A DNA stretch of 64,000 nt from assembly GCF_018873765.1 (NCBI RefSeq), contig NW_025317377.1:118519-182518 (forward strand). Reading direction: 5' to 3'. The stretch comes from Telopea speciosissima. Taxonomy: Eukaryota; Streptophyta; Magnoliopsida; Proteales; Proteaceae. The first letter of the stretch is position 1, and the number at the start of each line of letters is the position of its first letter. A program made the position numbers and the translations under genes. The notes beneath the pieces were generated by a model. That model was not told the origin of the DNA and did no database searches. It worked only from the letters and a program-made list of their open reading frames with translations. Below, piece after piece: positions 47,401 to 59,400 of the stretch.

Positions 47401-50400
47401 TTATTCTAATCCCTCGGCACCGAGTTTCTCGGTTTTTCGAAATCCCGAGACGAGATGGGGGGTCGAGTCATAAAAGTACAATATCTCTCCAAGATCTCGG
47501 TTTGACATAGGAAAATGCCCATCTAGGTCCTTTATATGAGTGCCAGGTCTTGCTGGAAAATCTTGGTATACAGACACCTATCTATGCCAGGAACCAAGAC
47601 AGACAAGACAGACACTTATTTATGCCTAATATCATTTAAGTAAATGTTTCATTTACTTAAGATATTATTCATAAATAAGCAAATACCCCCCTATTTGAAT
47701 CCAATAGAAATAGTTAAAAAATAAATTCCAAAAGGAAAAAAAGTCAACCCCCCAGTTTAAGAACAAAAACTGGATTTTCGACAGTAGGTGCAATTTTCAA
47801 CTTTCTAATGCTGGGGTTTTTCTCAAATCTAAAAATTTCATAAATCTTATTATGGTAAAACATTGCTAAAAACCAAAGTGCGGTAAAATATTCATTTGTT
47901 TTGATGTCCAAAAATTATTTTCATTCGAGCGATTTTGACAACATTCCGAACTGAATTAAGTTTGACCGGTACGTAACTCCTTCAATATAAATCAGATTTA
48001 AGCAATCTTGGACTTGTTGGAAAGCTTTGTGTCCATAACTCCTTCATTTGTTTCCAACAAGTCCAAGATTGCTAAATCTGATTTATATTGAAAGAGTTAT
48101 GTACCGGTCAAACTTAATTCGGTCGCACGAATGTTGTCAAAATCGCCCAATGAAAATAGTTTTTGGACATCAAAACAAATGAATATTTTACCGCACTTTT
48201 GGTTTTTAGCAATGTTTACCATAATAAGATTTATGAAATTTTTAGATTTGAGAAAAACCCCAGCATTAGAAAGTTGAAAATTGTACCTACCGCCGAAAAT
48301 CCAGTTTTTGTTTTTAAACTGGGGGGTTGACTTTTTTTCCTTTTGGAATTTGATTTTTTAACTATTTTTATTGGATTCAAATAGGGGGGTATTTGCTTAT
48401 TTATGAATAATATCTTAAGTAACTGAAATACAAATACAAAAGCATTTACTTAAATGATATTTTGTCCTGTTTCTGTCCTGGTTTCTAGCATAAGTGTCTG
48501 TCCTGCTGTCCCACTAAGTGAAAGTCCTATTTGGACTTCGTTTTTGCAAAATCTGATAGTGTCATTCTGTTTAAATGGCCTAAAATAGGTTGAATACCAA
48601 GTTTCAGATCCAAACTAGGTCTAAAACCACCGAGATGAGGCTTAGAGTCGAGAAAAAAACAAAGTGCACCAACTCGGCGAGATCTCGCGGAGATCTTGAC
48701 TCAACTCGGTTTTTCAAGGGTCCGAGTTGGCACCAAGACCCGAGTTTTCGAACCTTGTAATCCCTCTTATGAGCAGATGAACATGATGCAAACGATTATA
48801 TGAAACCAATGTGAGTAAATTCTAATTTGAGATTTTCTTTCCAATCCTATGAGTGAATTTACTTGTATAAATACCTTGCGTGATGATTTGTCTTATTTGT
48901 AGGAATTTTAATATAATTTACTGGGTTGACGAATGTGATAACACGAGTTGGAATGGTTGAATAATGTGCATCGTTGGAATATCATGCTAAATGAAATGTA
49001 AAATGTACTAGTGTACCCTGCTGTGTGGAATGAATGAGAGGTGTTAAGAATATGATTGTTGATATAAGATTAATGAGAAAGGATGAAAACTAAGTGAGAT
49101 GACCTGTGTGATTTCTAATTATGTTAATCGTGATGAAAGGTTACTTGAATTTGTTACTCCAAAGTGTCAATTATATTTGTTATGAATGTCATTGTAAGAT
49201 ACCTCACTCGAGGAGTGAGTATGGGAGTGGTATGAAACTTATACGAGAAATACTTGTGAGAACTCCTCATCCAGCGGGGGAAGATATAGGATGAGAGAGA
49301 GAGAGTGTAGTGGATTGCCTCATCCAACAAGGGAAGTTACGGGATGAGAGGGATAATGTAACTGGAATACCTCATCCAGCGGGGGAAGTTATGGGATGAG
49401 AGGGTATTCACGGTGTACCTCATCCAGCGGGGGAAGTTATGGGATGGAGGGTCCCGTGATACCTGGCCACGTGATCATCGGCAGGAGATGAGAAGTGTTA
49501 TAAGAGAGAGTTTTAAGTGTACTCCATATAGAGAGAGTACAGGGATGAGTGGCGATGAATGTTTGTTTTTTAGATGCGGTCAACGCTCCATCTCACCTGG
49601 GGAGTATCGAAATGATGTCATCAATATGACATTATTGTGATGATATTCCACCATGAGTGTGGAATGGTATCTAATTGGATCAGTGTGACTTTAAAGATTT
49701 TGATGTGCTTGTAATTATAATGTGGGGTCATCTCACCTTGTGTATGGCGATGATGCCAATCTTAGAGAGAAAAGGTATATGTAAAGGAACCAAAAGAAAC
49801 CAAGGAAACCAGTTTAATTATGACTTACTGGGAATGTAAATGAGACCGAGTTATAAATTATATACGTTTAACTGTTATAATGTGGTTGGTGAGAGAGTCT
49901 CAGAGTAAGTTTTCTCACTAAGCTATAGTAGCTTACCCCTTTGGGAACCCCTTCTTTCTAGTTTATGCAGAACAATTCCGAGAGCAGTTGTTGTTTAACG
50001 GATGGAATAAGTTTTCTCACTAAGCTATGGTAGCTTACCCCTTTGGGAACCCCCTCTTTCCAATTTATGCAGGACGATTCCGAGAGCAGTTGTTGTTTGA
50101 CGGATGAAGTACCATTGTTTTTATGATCTTATCGTTGAGACTGTACGGTACTGAATAGGTTATTGTTGGTAATAGGAGTTTATATTCATGTGGAAGTAAG
50201 AGTGAGTTTATGTGTACTATTGAGAGAATATTGTCATACTATAAGTAATTATTTTTCGTTTCGTAGATTACTCTGATGTAATTATAAAGATGTTCCTAAG
50301 GTTTCAATCATTAATAGAGATGAAAATTAAAGAGATAATTGTTGTGTATTGTGAAAAATATATTAACCTTACGATTAGCACCGGTGAGGGTGGCACCTTT

Positions 50401-53400
50401 CCCTTATCCCAGGATTGGGGCGTTACAATCACAATCTCCTTATAGAAGATGACAAATATCAAGTACATTCTCAAGTTCATCGCACCAACCATAGGTACCA
50501 AGAAGGAAGGGAACAGCCTAGACCTCCAGAGGCGTTCGAGTTGAAGGAATATGGTGACAAACATGATCAACATGAATTTTATAATTGGTTAGCTACTTTG
50601 GATGATTATTTTGATTGGTATGATCTACTTGAGTCTAAGAAGATGAGATTAGCTCATACTAATCTAGTGGGGCCAGCCCGTGAGTGGTGGAGAACTATTG
50701 AGAGAGATCTTCAGTATGAAGGCAAAGCACCTATTAATTGGGTAGAGATGAAGGAAGACCTAACTAAGAAATATTTATCATGAGCATTCAGAGCTCGACG
50801 GGAAGGTCAAATAAATTCCCTTCAACAACATCACCACCAAAAAGCCTTCAAATCTGAAGACAACTTGAAGCCTCCATCAATGAGATTCAATTTGCAAGTT
50901 GAAGAGTGTTGGAAATCTGACATCACCAGCATAAATCTACAGCTGAATACAAATTTAAATTGCAATAGAACTTGATAGTAACTTCAATAGAACCACCTGG
51001 GCTTCACATTGCAAGGTGTCGATTGGATCAAACACCAATCCCACCAGCCTTGATCAGACACAAGACTAAAACTTCAATGGAGAAACAAAGTTGCAGAGCA
51101 GCTTCAAAGACAGTCGAAATTTTCAGAGGTAAAGTGCCTCCTCTTCCACGATTGCATTTATATTTATAATATGGCCATAGGCCTTACTCCTAACCAGCCA
51201 AGGAGAAGGTACCCCCTAGTCGAGCTCTACTTACAATTCTCCTACCTTAAGTTGGTCACATGACACTTAAGTAAAAAAAAAAGATAATGAAATAAAAATA
51301 ACTTAAACTGAACCATTGGTTCAATTTATTACATAAAAAAAAAACTAAGTATCAATTTGTTACACAAAAAATAAACTAAGTATGGAAACAACCTAATGCA
51401 GCACCAAGCGCCCACATCCGTAGGAAGAAGAAGAAGAAGAAAAAGTCCTGAAATTAGGGCTTAGTTTGGGAACCATAGCTTAGGTTTACAGTTCTAGTAT
51501 TTTTTCCACTCCATACTTAGTTTATTTTTCTATTTGTTAATTGAACCGGTTCAAATTGGTTGCATCCATTTGGTTCAATTTAAGTTATTTAGTTAAGTGT
51601 CTTCTAGTTTAAGTTAGTAGGGTTAGTTAGGTCTTTTTACTTTAAATTTTAAGTTATTTTATGTTTTGCAACACCCTTCCACGATTTTTTAAGGATGTTT
51701 AAGTTATAATAGGTTTTGGCCTATGGCCTTTTAATATAAAAACTCAAATCGTGGGAGACCCCCCACAGTTGAATATTTGAAAAAAAAAAAAAAACAGAAT
51801 TGTTGCTGCTACTGCTCTTTGAAATGTTTGCCTAGTGGTTCTATCAAGGAAGAAAGGCAGGTGGATCTCCTGTGACTCTTTACGCTGTGACGGCTGGGAG
51901 GTTCTTCTCTGAAGGTGGTTCTATCCTTCAACCCTGTTCAAGCTTCTACCAATGGATTTCTGCTGCAACTTGTTCACCAATTTCTTCTTCTAATCCTCTA
52001 ATTCCCCCACCCCAATCGATCCCCTTTATTTTTGTTTGAATTCCATTAAACCCTAGATCTTGCTGCCCAGCCATATTTGAGCATCAGAATTATTTCAAAT
52101 TTAAACCACAGCCTCCATACTACAGTCGTTCCACTCAATCCAACTTGCAGCCCATTCTCACACTCCAACCCTAATTTACCTTGTCTCTGCAAAATCCAAA
52201 AAAACCCTAAATTCCAGAATTAGTACTTCCAGCCAATAAAAACCTCTCATATTTGGATCGAACCTCCCCTTCCCTACCTGGAAAATTCGATCCCAACCCT
52301 AGCCCAAAAATCCCATTAAAAACCCTAGTTTTAACCTAAGTTCTAAAACCCAAAACCTAAAACCGTAACCCTAATTTTCTGAAATTCAATTTTTTAGTTA
52401 AACATCATCCAAAGCTACATTAATAGCTTTTTCTAGACTTGCCCATCAATACCCATAAGATTCATCTCCATATTCATAAACCTAACCCTATATTTGACCT
52501 AAAACTGCAATTCCGTCCTACTGAGACTGCAGAACCAGCAGCCCTTGATTCCTTTGTTATTAGATCCTTGATAATTGGCCTCTAGTAGGATCTTTCTCTA
52601 TCTAGAGCTACATTACTACCACTAAGCAACTAACTTATTACTACTAATGCTAGTTGGACAGCTTCTTGTTCTTCTTCTTCTTGCAGATGTAGTGCTCCAG
52701 TTTTGCATCACATGTGTTCTTTTTCCCTAGTTTATTATAAAGATGGTGCTTATAGGGTCCAAAGATTCCCAGTCATTGGACCTCAACAGAGATATCTACT
52801 TATCGACAATCAACCCATTCAACTTTTGGATTGAATGGCAAAGAGTAGTAGAGAAAAAGAGGAGATTCTAAAGATTATCATTTAGTATTATTTGACATCC
52901 ACATCACCCACCTACAAACAAACCACATGGTGGATATACAACAGTTTCCCCTCATATTTATGTTCTAGAGCTACTGAACAGGAGCTGAGAAAATGGGAAC
53001 ACAACGATTCCTCTTATGAAAGAAGCGGGCACATAGCTCAATTTCTAGAGCACAAGGAATTTTACTGGTGTCTCTCTTTCAGGAAAAATTGTGTTATTAT
53101 GAGCATAAACAATGAGAAATTAGTGTAGAAGATACCGTATGTGGAGCAGGGTACAGTTGCAGGCAGTGATCGTAGTTCCAGATAATGGGTTGTACAGTAA
53201 TGGGGAGGGGGCAAAGATGGCTTTGATGAGTAATGGTAGCAACAAGCTGCAAGGAACTCAAAATATCATTAGCTTCAAAACCTTATCCTAGAAGACAGAC
53301 CCCATCTTTTCAGGCCGAAAATGACATAATAGAGGAAAAATAGAAGGGAGGTAATTCAACTCACATGTTCAAATAGATCGCTAGTTTCTTCCGTTGAAGG

Positions 53401-56400
53401 GGGAATCAAACAGGAACGGCGCATTCGATAAAGTAGATCTTGTCGGAAAAATACGATTTCTTGTTTATAAAATTTGATTCTGAATTCACAGAAACTGAAA
53501 ATCAGTTGAGATATATATAACTGTCCTTAACAATGGAGAAGATCTAAAAACAACCAAAAAATATAAAGCTAATTTGTAAGCCAAGTGTAATATGAGGTAC
53601 CATGACTTTCAATACTTAGAAGAACCATCTCCACATCTTATTAACCAACAGGCATTTTGACATATCAAACTGTAATGACTTTCCAACGCATCATTTATCC
53701 CCAAACTCCAACTCTACACACACACACACACACCCAAAAAAAAAAATTATAGTTTATTTGTGGTATTTTAATCAATTTCTTCCTTGAATTTGAACCTAGA
53801 ATTACTACTATCTCCTTTTTAACTTCTCCCCTTCTTACTAGCAACGGGAACCAACCACAACTGTCACTGTGACAAAAACTAGCATGCTCATGTAGAAGGA
53901 TAACATAGCAATGATTTCCACTGACGGTTTGTTTGAAGCACTAATCCAAAAAAAAAATGGTGATTTCTTTACACTGAAAATTTATTAGAATATTATCAAT
54001 AATTAGAGGATGTCAATAATACTAATCTTGAGTATATAAGATTGGAATGAACATTTGCGTTAAAGGTGGTAATCAAGATTATGATTAGGTGCATTATAAA
54101 GCCAGTCTGGGCAAGTGCTCATAGGACCTAACCTGCAAGGATTACTAGTAAAGATTGCATTTGGGACATGCTTCTGGAGCTCCTCAGTTAAATATTTTGG
54201 TAAAGCACATCTTGGTAGAACTGTTGATGGACCTGAAAATGTCAAAACAAAAGTAAGGGTGTCAATTCAGAATCGGAACCAAAGCCAGCTGTTTAAAACC
54301 GAATTGAATCAAACCAGAAAAAATCAATTTGATTTTAGACTAAAAACTGTCGGTTTGAACCAAACCAAAAAAAGTGTATACCATATTAACCGAACCTACA
54401 CCGTACTAAACCCTACAATCATGAGTCTTTGTTGAGTGGTGTGAAACTTGCTACTATGGTTTCTTTGATGAGCTTGTGTAAAAAGGGTTGAAAGGTACCA
54501 GATTTGATATTGTAGGACTTTATCTTTGAGAGGTTGTAATTTCCTCCCCAGGATTATTTGTTTCAACAGGTTATCCCACTTAAACCGAATTACTGAGACC
54601 GTATATGAACCAAATGATACCAAATAAAACTGAAATTGGTTAGGTTTCAGTTTGAGGTTATAAAATTATTCGGTTTCGGTTTGATTTCAGTCTGTAGATA
54701 CTGTTCCTGAACTGTAAAACAGAAACCGAACCAATAGACACCCTTAAACAAAAGGAGCGGTGAAGTGATACAGCTGCATACGTACAAAGAATAAAAAAAT
54801 GAATAAGGATCTCTTTAAAGATATAGCCTACCTACATCATCAGGACCCGGAATAAATAGAAATCGGCTCTGTTCTTTTAATCGTGGATGGGCTGCGATCA
54901 TTTCTCCAAGCTTTCCAAACTGCAATCTGCATACACAAATTGTTTTATCCTTGACATCAATACAATGGATCCTACTGCCATAATTGAAAGAGGGTGTAAA
55001 TGCATGCAGACGGCTATCTCACCTTAGTCTTGAAAAAGAATGGAAGGCAAGGTTACACGGGTGAGAGCAGAAATTCCCCATCAGAACAAATAAAGAAGGA
55101 ACAACCTCCACACTTTCATAACCATCCAGTACAGTGGCTAGGTTTTTCATGGCCTTTTCTACGGATAAAACAAAATTAGTGGCTCTGAGAATTAGCAAGA
55201 TTAATCGTAGGAAGCTGGAAATATGAGGTAGTGAATTACCTCTTCACTATCAAGCCAAACGTCAGAGAGGATGATAAACATATCATTCACTGCCTTCTTT
55301 TCCAATTCTGCAAGCCTAAGCTACTGGAAGTTAAAAGAAAACTAAAATATCAATTCATACTTAGCCCAAGAACTTTCGAAGAGAATGCTACACGGCATCA
55401 GTCACTCTTATTATTATCAATAAAGGTTTGATGAAGGATACTGTTTCTTCCGCTGAGAGAGCACCACCACCAAATAAGTCAAGTCCCACAAGTGATGAAA
55501 GTGAGACATCTCGGTCCTCCAAAGGGGGAAAGCCACATGTATTGACCTGAAGTTTTTTTTTTTTTTTTTTTTTTGGGGGGGGGGGGGGGTCCATAATAGG
55601 ATGCAGCATTTCAGTTAAAGGGCTGAAAATTCCAGTACCCAAAATTCAGTGATTGATAAAGAAATCACAATGACTTGACAATACTTGCTAGTTGCTATCA
55701 ACCTTCATAGGTTGCAGATCCACACAATGCCTCCATATAGGACAAAAAACGGATGCAATACAGCATTACATAACCTTTACCAAATGTACAGGTCCAGCAG
55801 CTCATATTCTCTCATATTCTCACTTATGGGATGGTTGTTAACTTCAACCAGGAACATTGAAATCTAAATTCATGAAAGAAGTTCTTGGTTGTTTATGAAC
55901 AAAATGATTTAGGCTCTCTTTGGTTGGATTTCAATTTTGATTTCAGATTGGTCTCTAAAAATAAGTCAATGAATAGGTAATTGGTCAAGAAATCAAAATT
56001 GTTTGGTTGTATAAAAATCCATTTTGGTTGCTGTGATGGAATTGGCGACGAAGGGAGGTGGGAGATCACAAACAGTTGGTTGCAAAGGGAGTAGGGATGG
56101 AGGTTTCAAGCAGGGGTGGGGGCGTGGAGGGGGTTGCGAGCAGGGGTGGGGGCGAGGGAGAGGGCAAGGCAGGGAGGAGTGTTGCAACCAAGAGTGGGGG
56201 CGAGGGAGAAGGCAGGCCGGAGATTGCAAACAGGGGAGGAGGCAGGTTTACAGGGAGCAGGGGTGAGGATGGGGGACAGGGTTGTGCAGGGAAGCAGGTG
56301 GGGCGGGGTTGCAAAGAAGGGGGTGCATAGGGAGAGAGAGAAAAAGAGAGAGAATCAAAATAGCTCTCCAACTATTTTGGAATTTCATCTTCTATTACTT

Positions 56401-59400
56401 TCTACTTCCCATAAATAGGGTGCACAAATTATACCAAACATTCTAATAAATTGAAACCACCCAGAGAAATCAAAATCAAAATCCAACCAAAGAGAGCCTT
56501 AGGCTGTGTTTGGAAACTCTCTTTTGGAGTTCTGGTGTTCTTCTGTGCTGCAGGAACAAAAGAACGTCAAATTCAGTTTGGTTACACCAGTTTGTTCTGG
56601 TGCTCTTTTTGAGATTAGAATACTTTATGCATAATACCATGTCATACATATGGAAAGACCATCTTATGGGAACAACTCATTAAATCAGGTCTGCAACTCC
56701 CTCGCAAATGCAAGAACGAATCTGCAACTCTGCTCCCATCATCTTCCTCAATTTCCTTCACATTCTTCCATATTACTCGCACTCAAGATACTTGAAACTC
56801 ACTCTAGCTTTTCTATTTTTTTCTTGTCCTCTCCCAATTCCCTCTCACTCATGTTTGCATTTTGAAGAGAGTATAAACGTTCAATCGCAGACATCGCCGG
56901 TGTTGGGATCAGCAGAGGTAAGTCGAATCAGTACTTCCTTTTTGTCTCTATCCCTCTCTATTTCTTCCTCTTAATGTCCATATTATTGTGGTTATGGGTG
57001 TGTCTCTATCCCTTTCTATTTCTTCCTCTTAATGTCCATTTCCTCTCATCTAGGCGTCTCTTTTGTTCTTTTCCATGGTCGACAGCCATATTTAATGGAG
57101 GTTTATTTTCTATTGTTGGTAGAACCTTCTTAGTTCTTACCATTTCTTTCAAATCATTCTTCCTCCTTTTTAATGTGTATGATTAGTTCTATTCATGACT
57201 TCTTTTGGGTTTCTCTAATTGATTTAAATTATTGCAGCAAATTGGGAAGAAGGGAAAATGAAGAAATAAAGATCGTTGAACAAGGGGGTATTCCTCCATC
57301 CAATCGAAATGAAGTGCTTGATGAAGAAGAAAAGACCAAAGATGAGGAATCTATAGGTGTCAAGATACCTACTGAATCATAGCAATATGTGGCAATACAT
57401 AGATTTTGCCCCTGTGATTACAGAATGTTGAAAAAGTTGATACGTTTGATGAGGGCCCTGACTCAGATGTTCCAGTTACAGATGATTCACAAGTGGGAGT
57501 AAGTCCCAATTCCAAACTAGATATATCCTCTGTTTCAGGATTTTTTGTTCAGTCTGTTGAAAAAGAAACAGAGGAATCATCAAAGATAACATATGTTACT
57601 AAATCATCAATTGAAACCTTAGAGAAACCAGTGAACTACTTGGAAAAATCTCCTACAATAGATTCAGAATCTGAAGTGGAAAAAGTGCCAGATGAAGTTT
57701 CTGTGGTGGAGCCTCAAATGGTAGAAAACCAAAATCAGTTATGGAAGTGGAAAAAAAAAACCAAGAAAAGTCTAAACAATTTGAGGAAAAATCTCATGTG
57801 CTAGAGCCTAAGGAAAGCATGAATAGAGATATCACCACTGATGGAGGGACTGAAGTTGATGAGTACTTGAGGAAGAAGTAAACATTCTGGAACCTAAAAT
57901 GGTAGAAAAGAGGAGCTGACCCAACCTGAGCAAATAGAAACCATTGAAGAAAAGGAAGTACTGGATATAAAAATTTATGAGAAGGACCAGAAGGTGGATC
58001 TGAAGTTGGCTTGAACTGTGTGGGTGGGTGAGGTTTCTGGTTGGTTGAATTAGTTTCAAAATTCAGTTGCAGAAGAATAACAATTTTTGTACTATTTTGG
58101 TTTAATTTTGAGTTGTCATTCTTAAACTTAAATCAATGCTGTTACGGGATTTCTCAATGTGGGTGTATGATTGGGAGAGTCAGTGGTGGCAGTTCAGTGA
58201 AGAGCTGGGGCTATCATTTGTTAGGAGTCATTGTCTTGGCTTCTGGTGGGTTAAAAAAATTTTCTTATTATTCTCAATGTGCCCCTCACCCCCAAATTTA
58301 AGGGGAAAAGGGAAAAAGTACATTTGTGTGAAGTTGGTTTTGAGTCTGCTTACATGACCAGAGAATCTGAACAGTATGTCAGGATATCTTTGATGTACCC
58401 TTTAAGAGGGACATACGTTCGTGCAGTTGGTTATGCAATTCCAGACCATGGCATCTTGCTTGCAGTTTCAAGCAACTGTCTTTAGCTACTGTTTGTTTTT
58501 TACTGTGGCCAGTGGACTGGTGGAGGAATGGGAAAATGAAGTGATGGTGCTTCCTAATTTTCCATGACCTTCAATGTGAAATTCCTGGTCCATTTGGACT
58601 TCCAAACAAACCCTCCATAGAAACTTATTAATGTAGTCCTAGATAGACAAAGGTCTACTAGGAGCCAAGTGAACCAGGACATCCCTAATCGGCCGATTGG
58701 AGAGAATTGGGGAATTAGGTCAATTCTAGGGTTAGGTTTATGAATATGGACATGAGTCTTATATGGAATTAATAGGCAGGTTTAGGGGAAGCAAATTAGC
58801 TATGTTTGGTTAGATTTGAGTGAGATTTTAAAATTTAGAAAACTAGGGTTTCGGGTTTTGGGTTTTAGGTAAGGGAAGTGAGGTGGTTTTAAGGGTTTAG
58901 GATGGGAGTTTAGGGCTAGGGGTCTGATCGAGTCTTCTAATGATGGGGAAGAACACTCGGTCAAAGTTTCAGGCTGAATGGATGGGTAGAAGTGTAGATC
59001 TGGAAATTCTAGAGTTTTGGGTTTAGTGTAGGTTGGGGGATTCTAAGGTTTAATGTAGGGATGAAGCTGGGGTTGCTGTCCAGTGTAAGGGAGATGGTAA
59101 GGCTGCTGTGGATGAAGTTTGGATGGGATTGACGGAGGGAATTGGGCTGCACAGGAATTTTAGGGTTTATGGGGAACTAGGGTATAATGGAAATCAATTG
59201 GGGATAGGTTAAGGCTAAGTTGGAGGATGAGAAGAAGAATGATAGTTGCAGGAGGTAATTAACTTGCAGGATTTGCAGAGATCCAGTAGCAGCAGCTTGA
59301 AGCAGAAAAATAAGAGGGCCTCCAGATCTTAACAGATGCAAGTAGTTGATTGGCAATCCCCCAATCCCTTCACCTTGAGATCCTCAAAGTACACTCACTG

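Larger units (their letters stand above)
46151..50783 (+). pseudogene. gypsy-type gag remnant split by a solo LTR
   Basis: MDEHERPVLPATPDP..QRQVTPVRDS (46151-46324) continues, after the solo LTR, as HNLLIEDDKYQV..FYNWLATLDDYFDWY..PAREWWRTIE..DLTKKYLS (50433-50783). The second part is the retrotransposon capsid pattern. After KKYLS a stop replaces the usual continuation, and there is no zinc knuckle or pol. The element could not have supplied its own enzymes. Confidence 0.75.
44976..52710. mobile_element. LTR element with inverted terminal LTRs and CATGT duplication
   Basis: The left end is a plus-strand LTR (44976-46135, TGATGCAGACC..CTATATTA), followed by a primer binding site and gag. The right end is the first part of the same LTR family in reverse orientation. 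It starts TGATGCA at 52710, runs to 52616, and continues after a later insertion from 51393 to about 50950. Perfect CATGT duplications flank the whole (44971-44975 and 52711-52715). The outer ends are thus both LTR starts, unlike a normal element. It lies in the last DPB2 intron and has been entered by two later solo LTRs (46325-50427, 51394-52615). Confidence 0.75.

Noticed and set aside
56024..56418. Several overlapping frames of 80-101 residues on both strands
   Set aside because: They come from the G-rich low-complexity core of a MITE; composition is extreme and no family resembles them.
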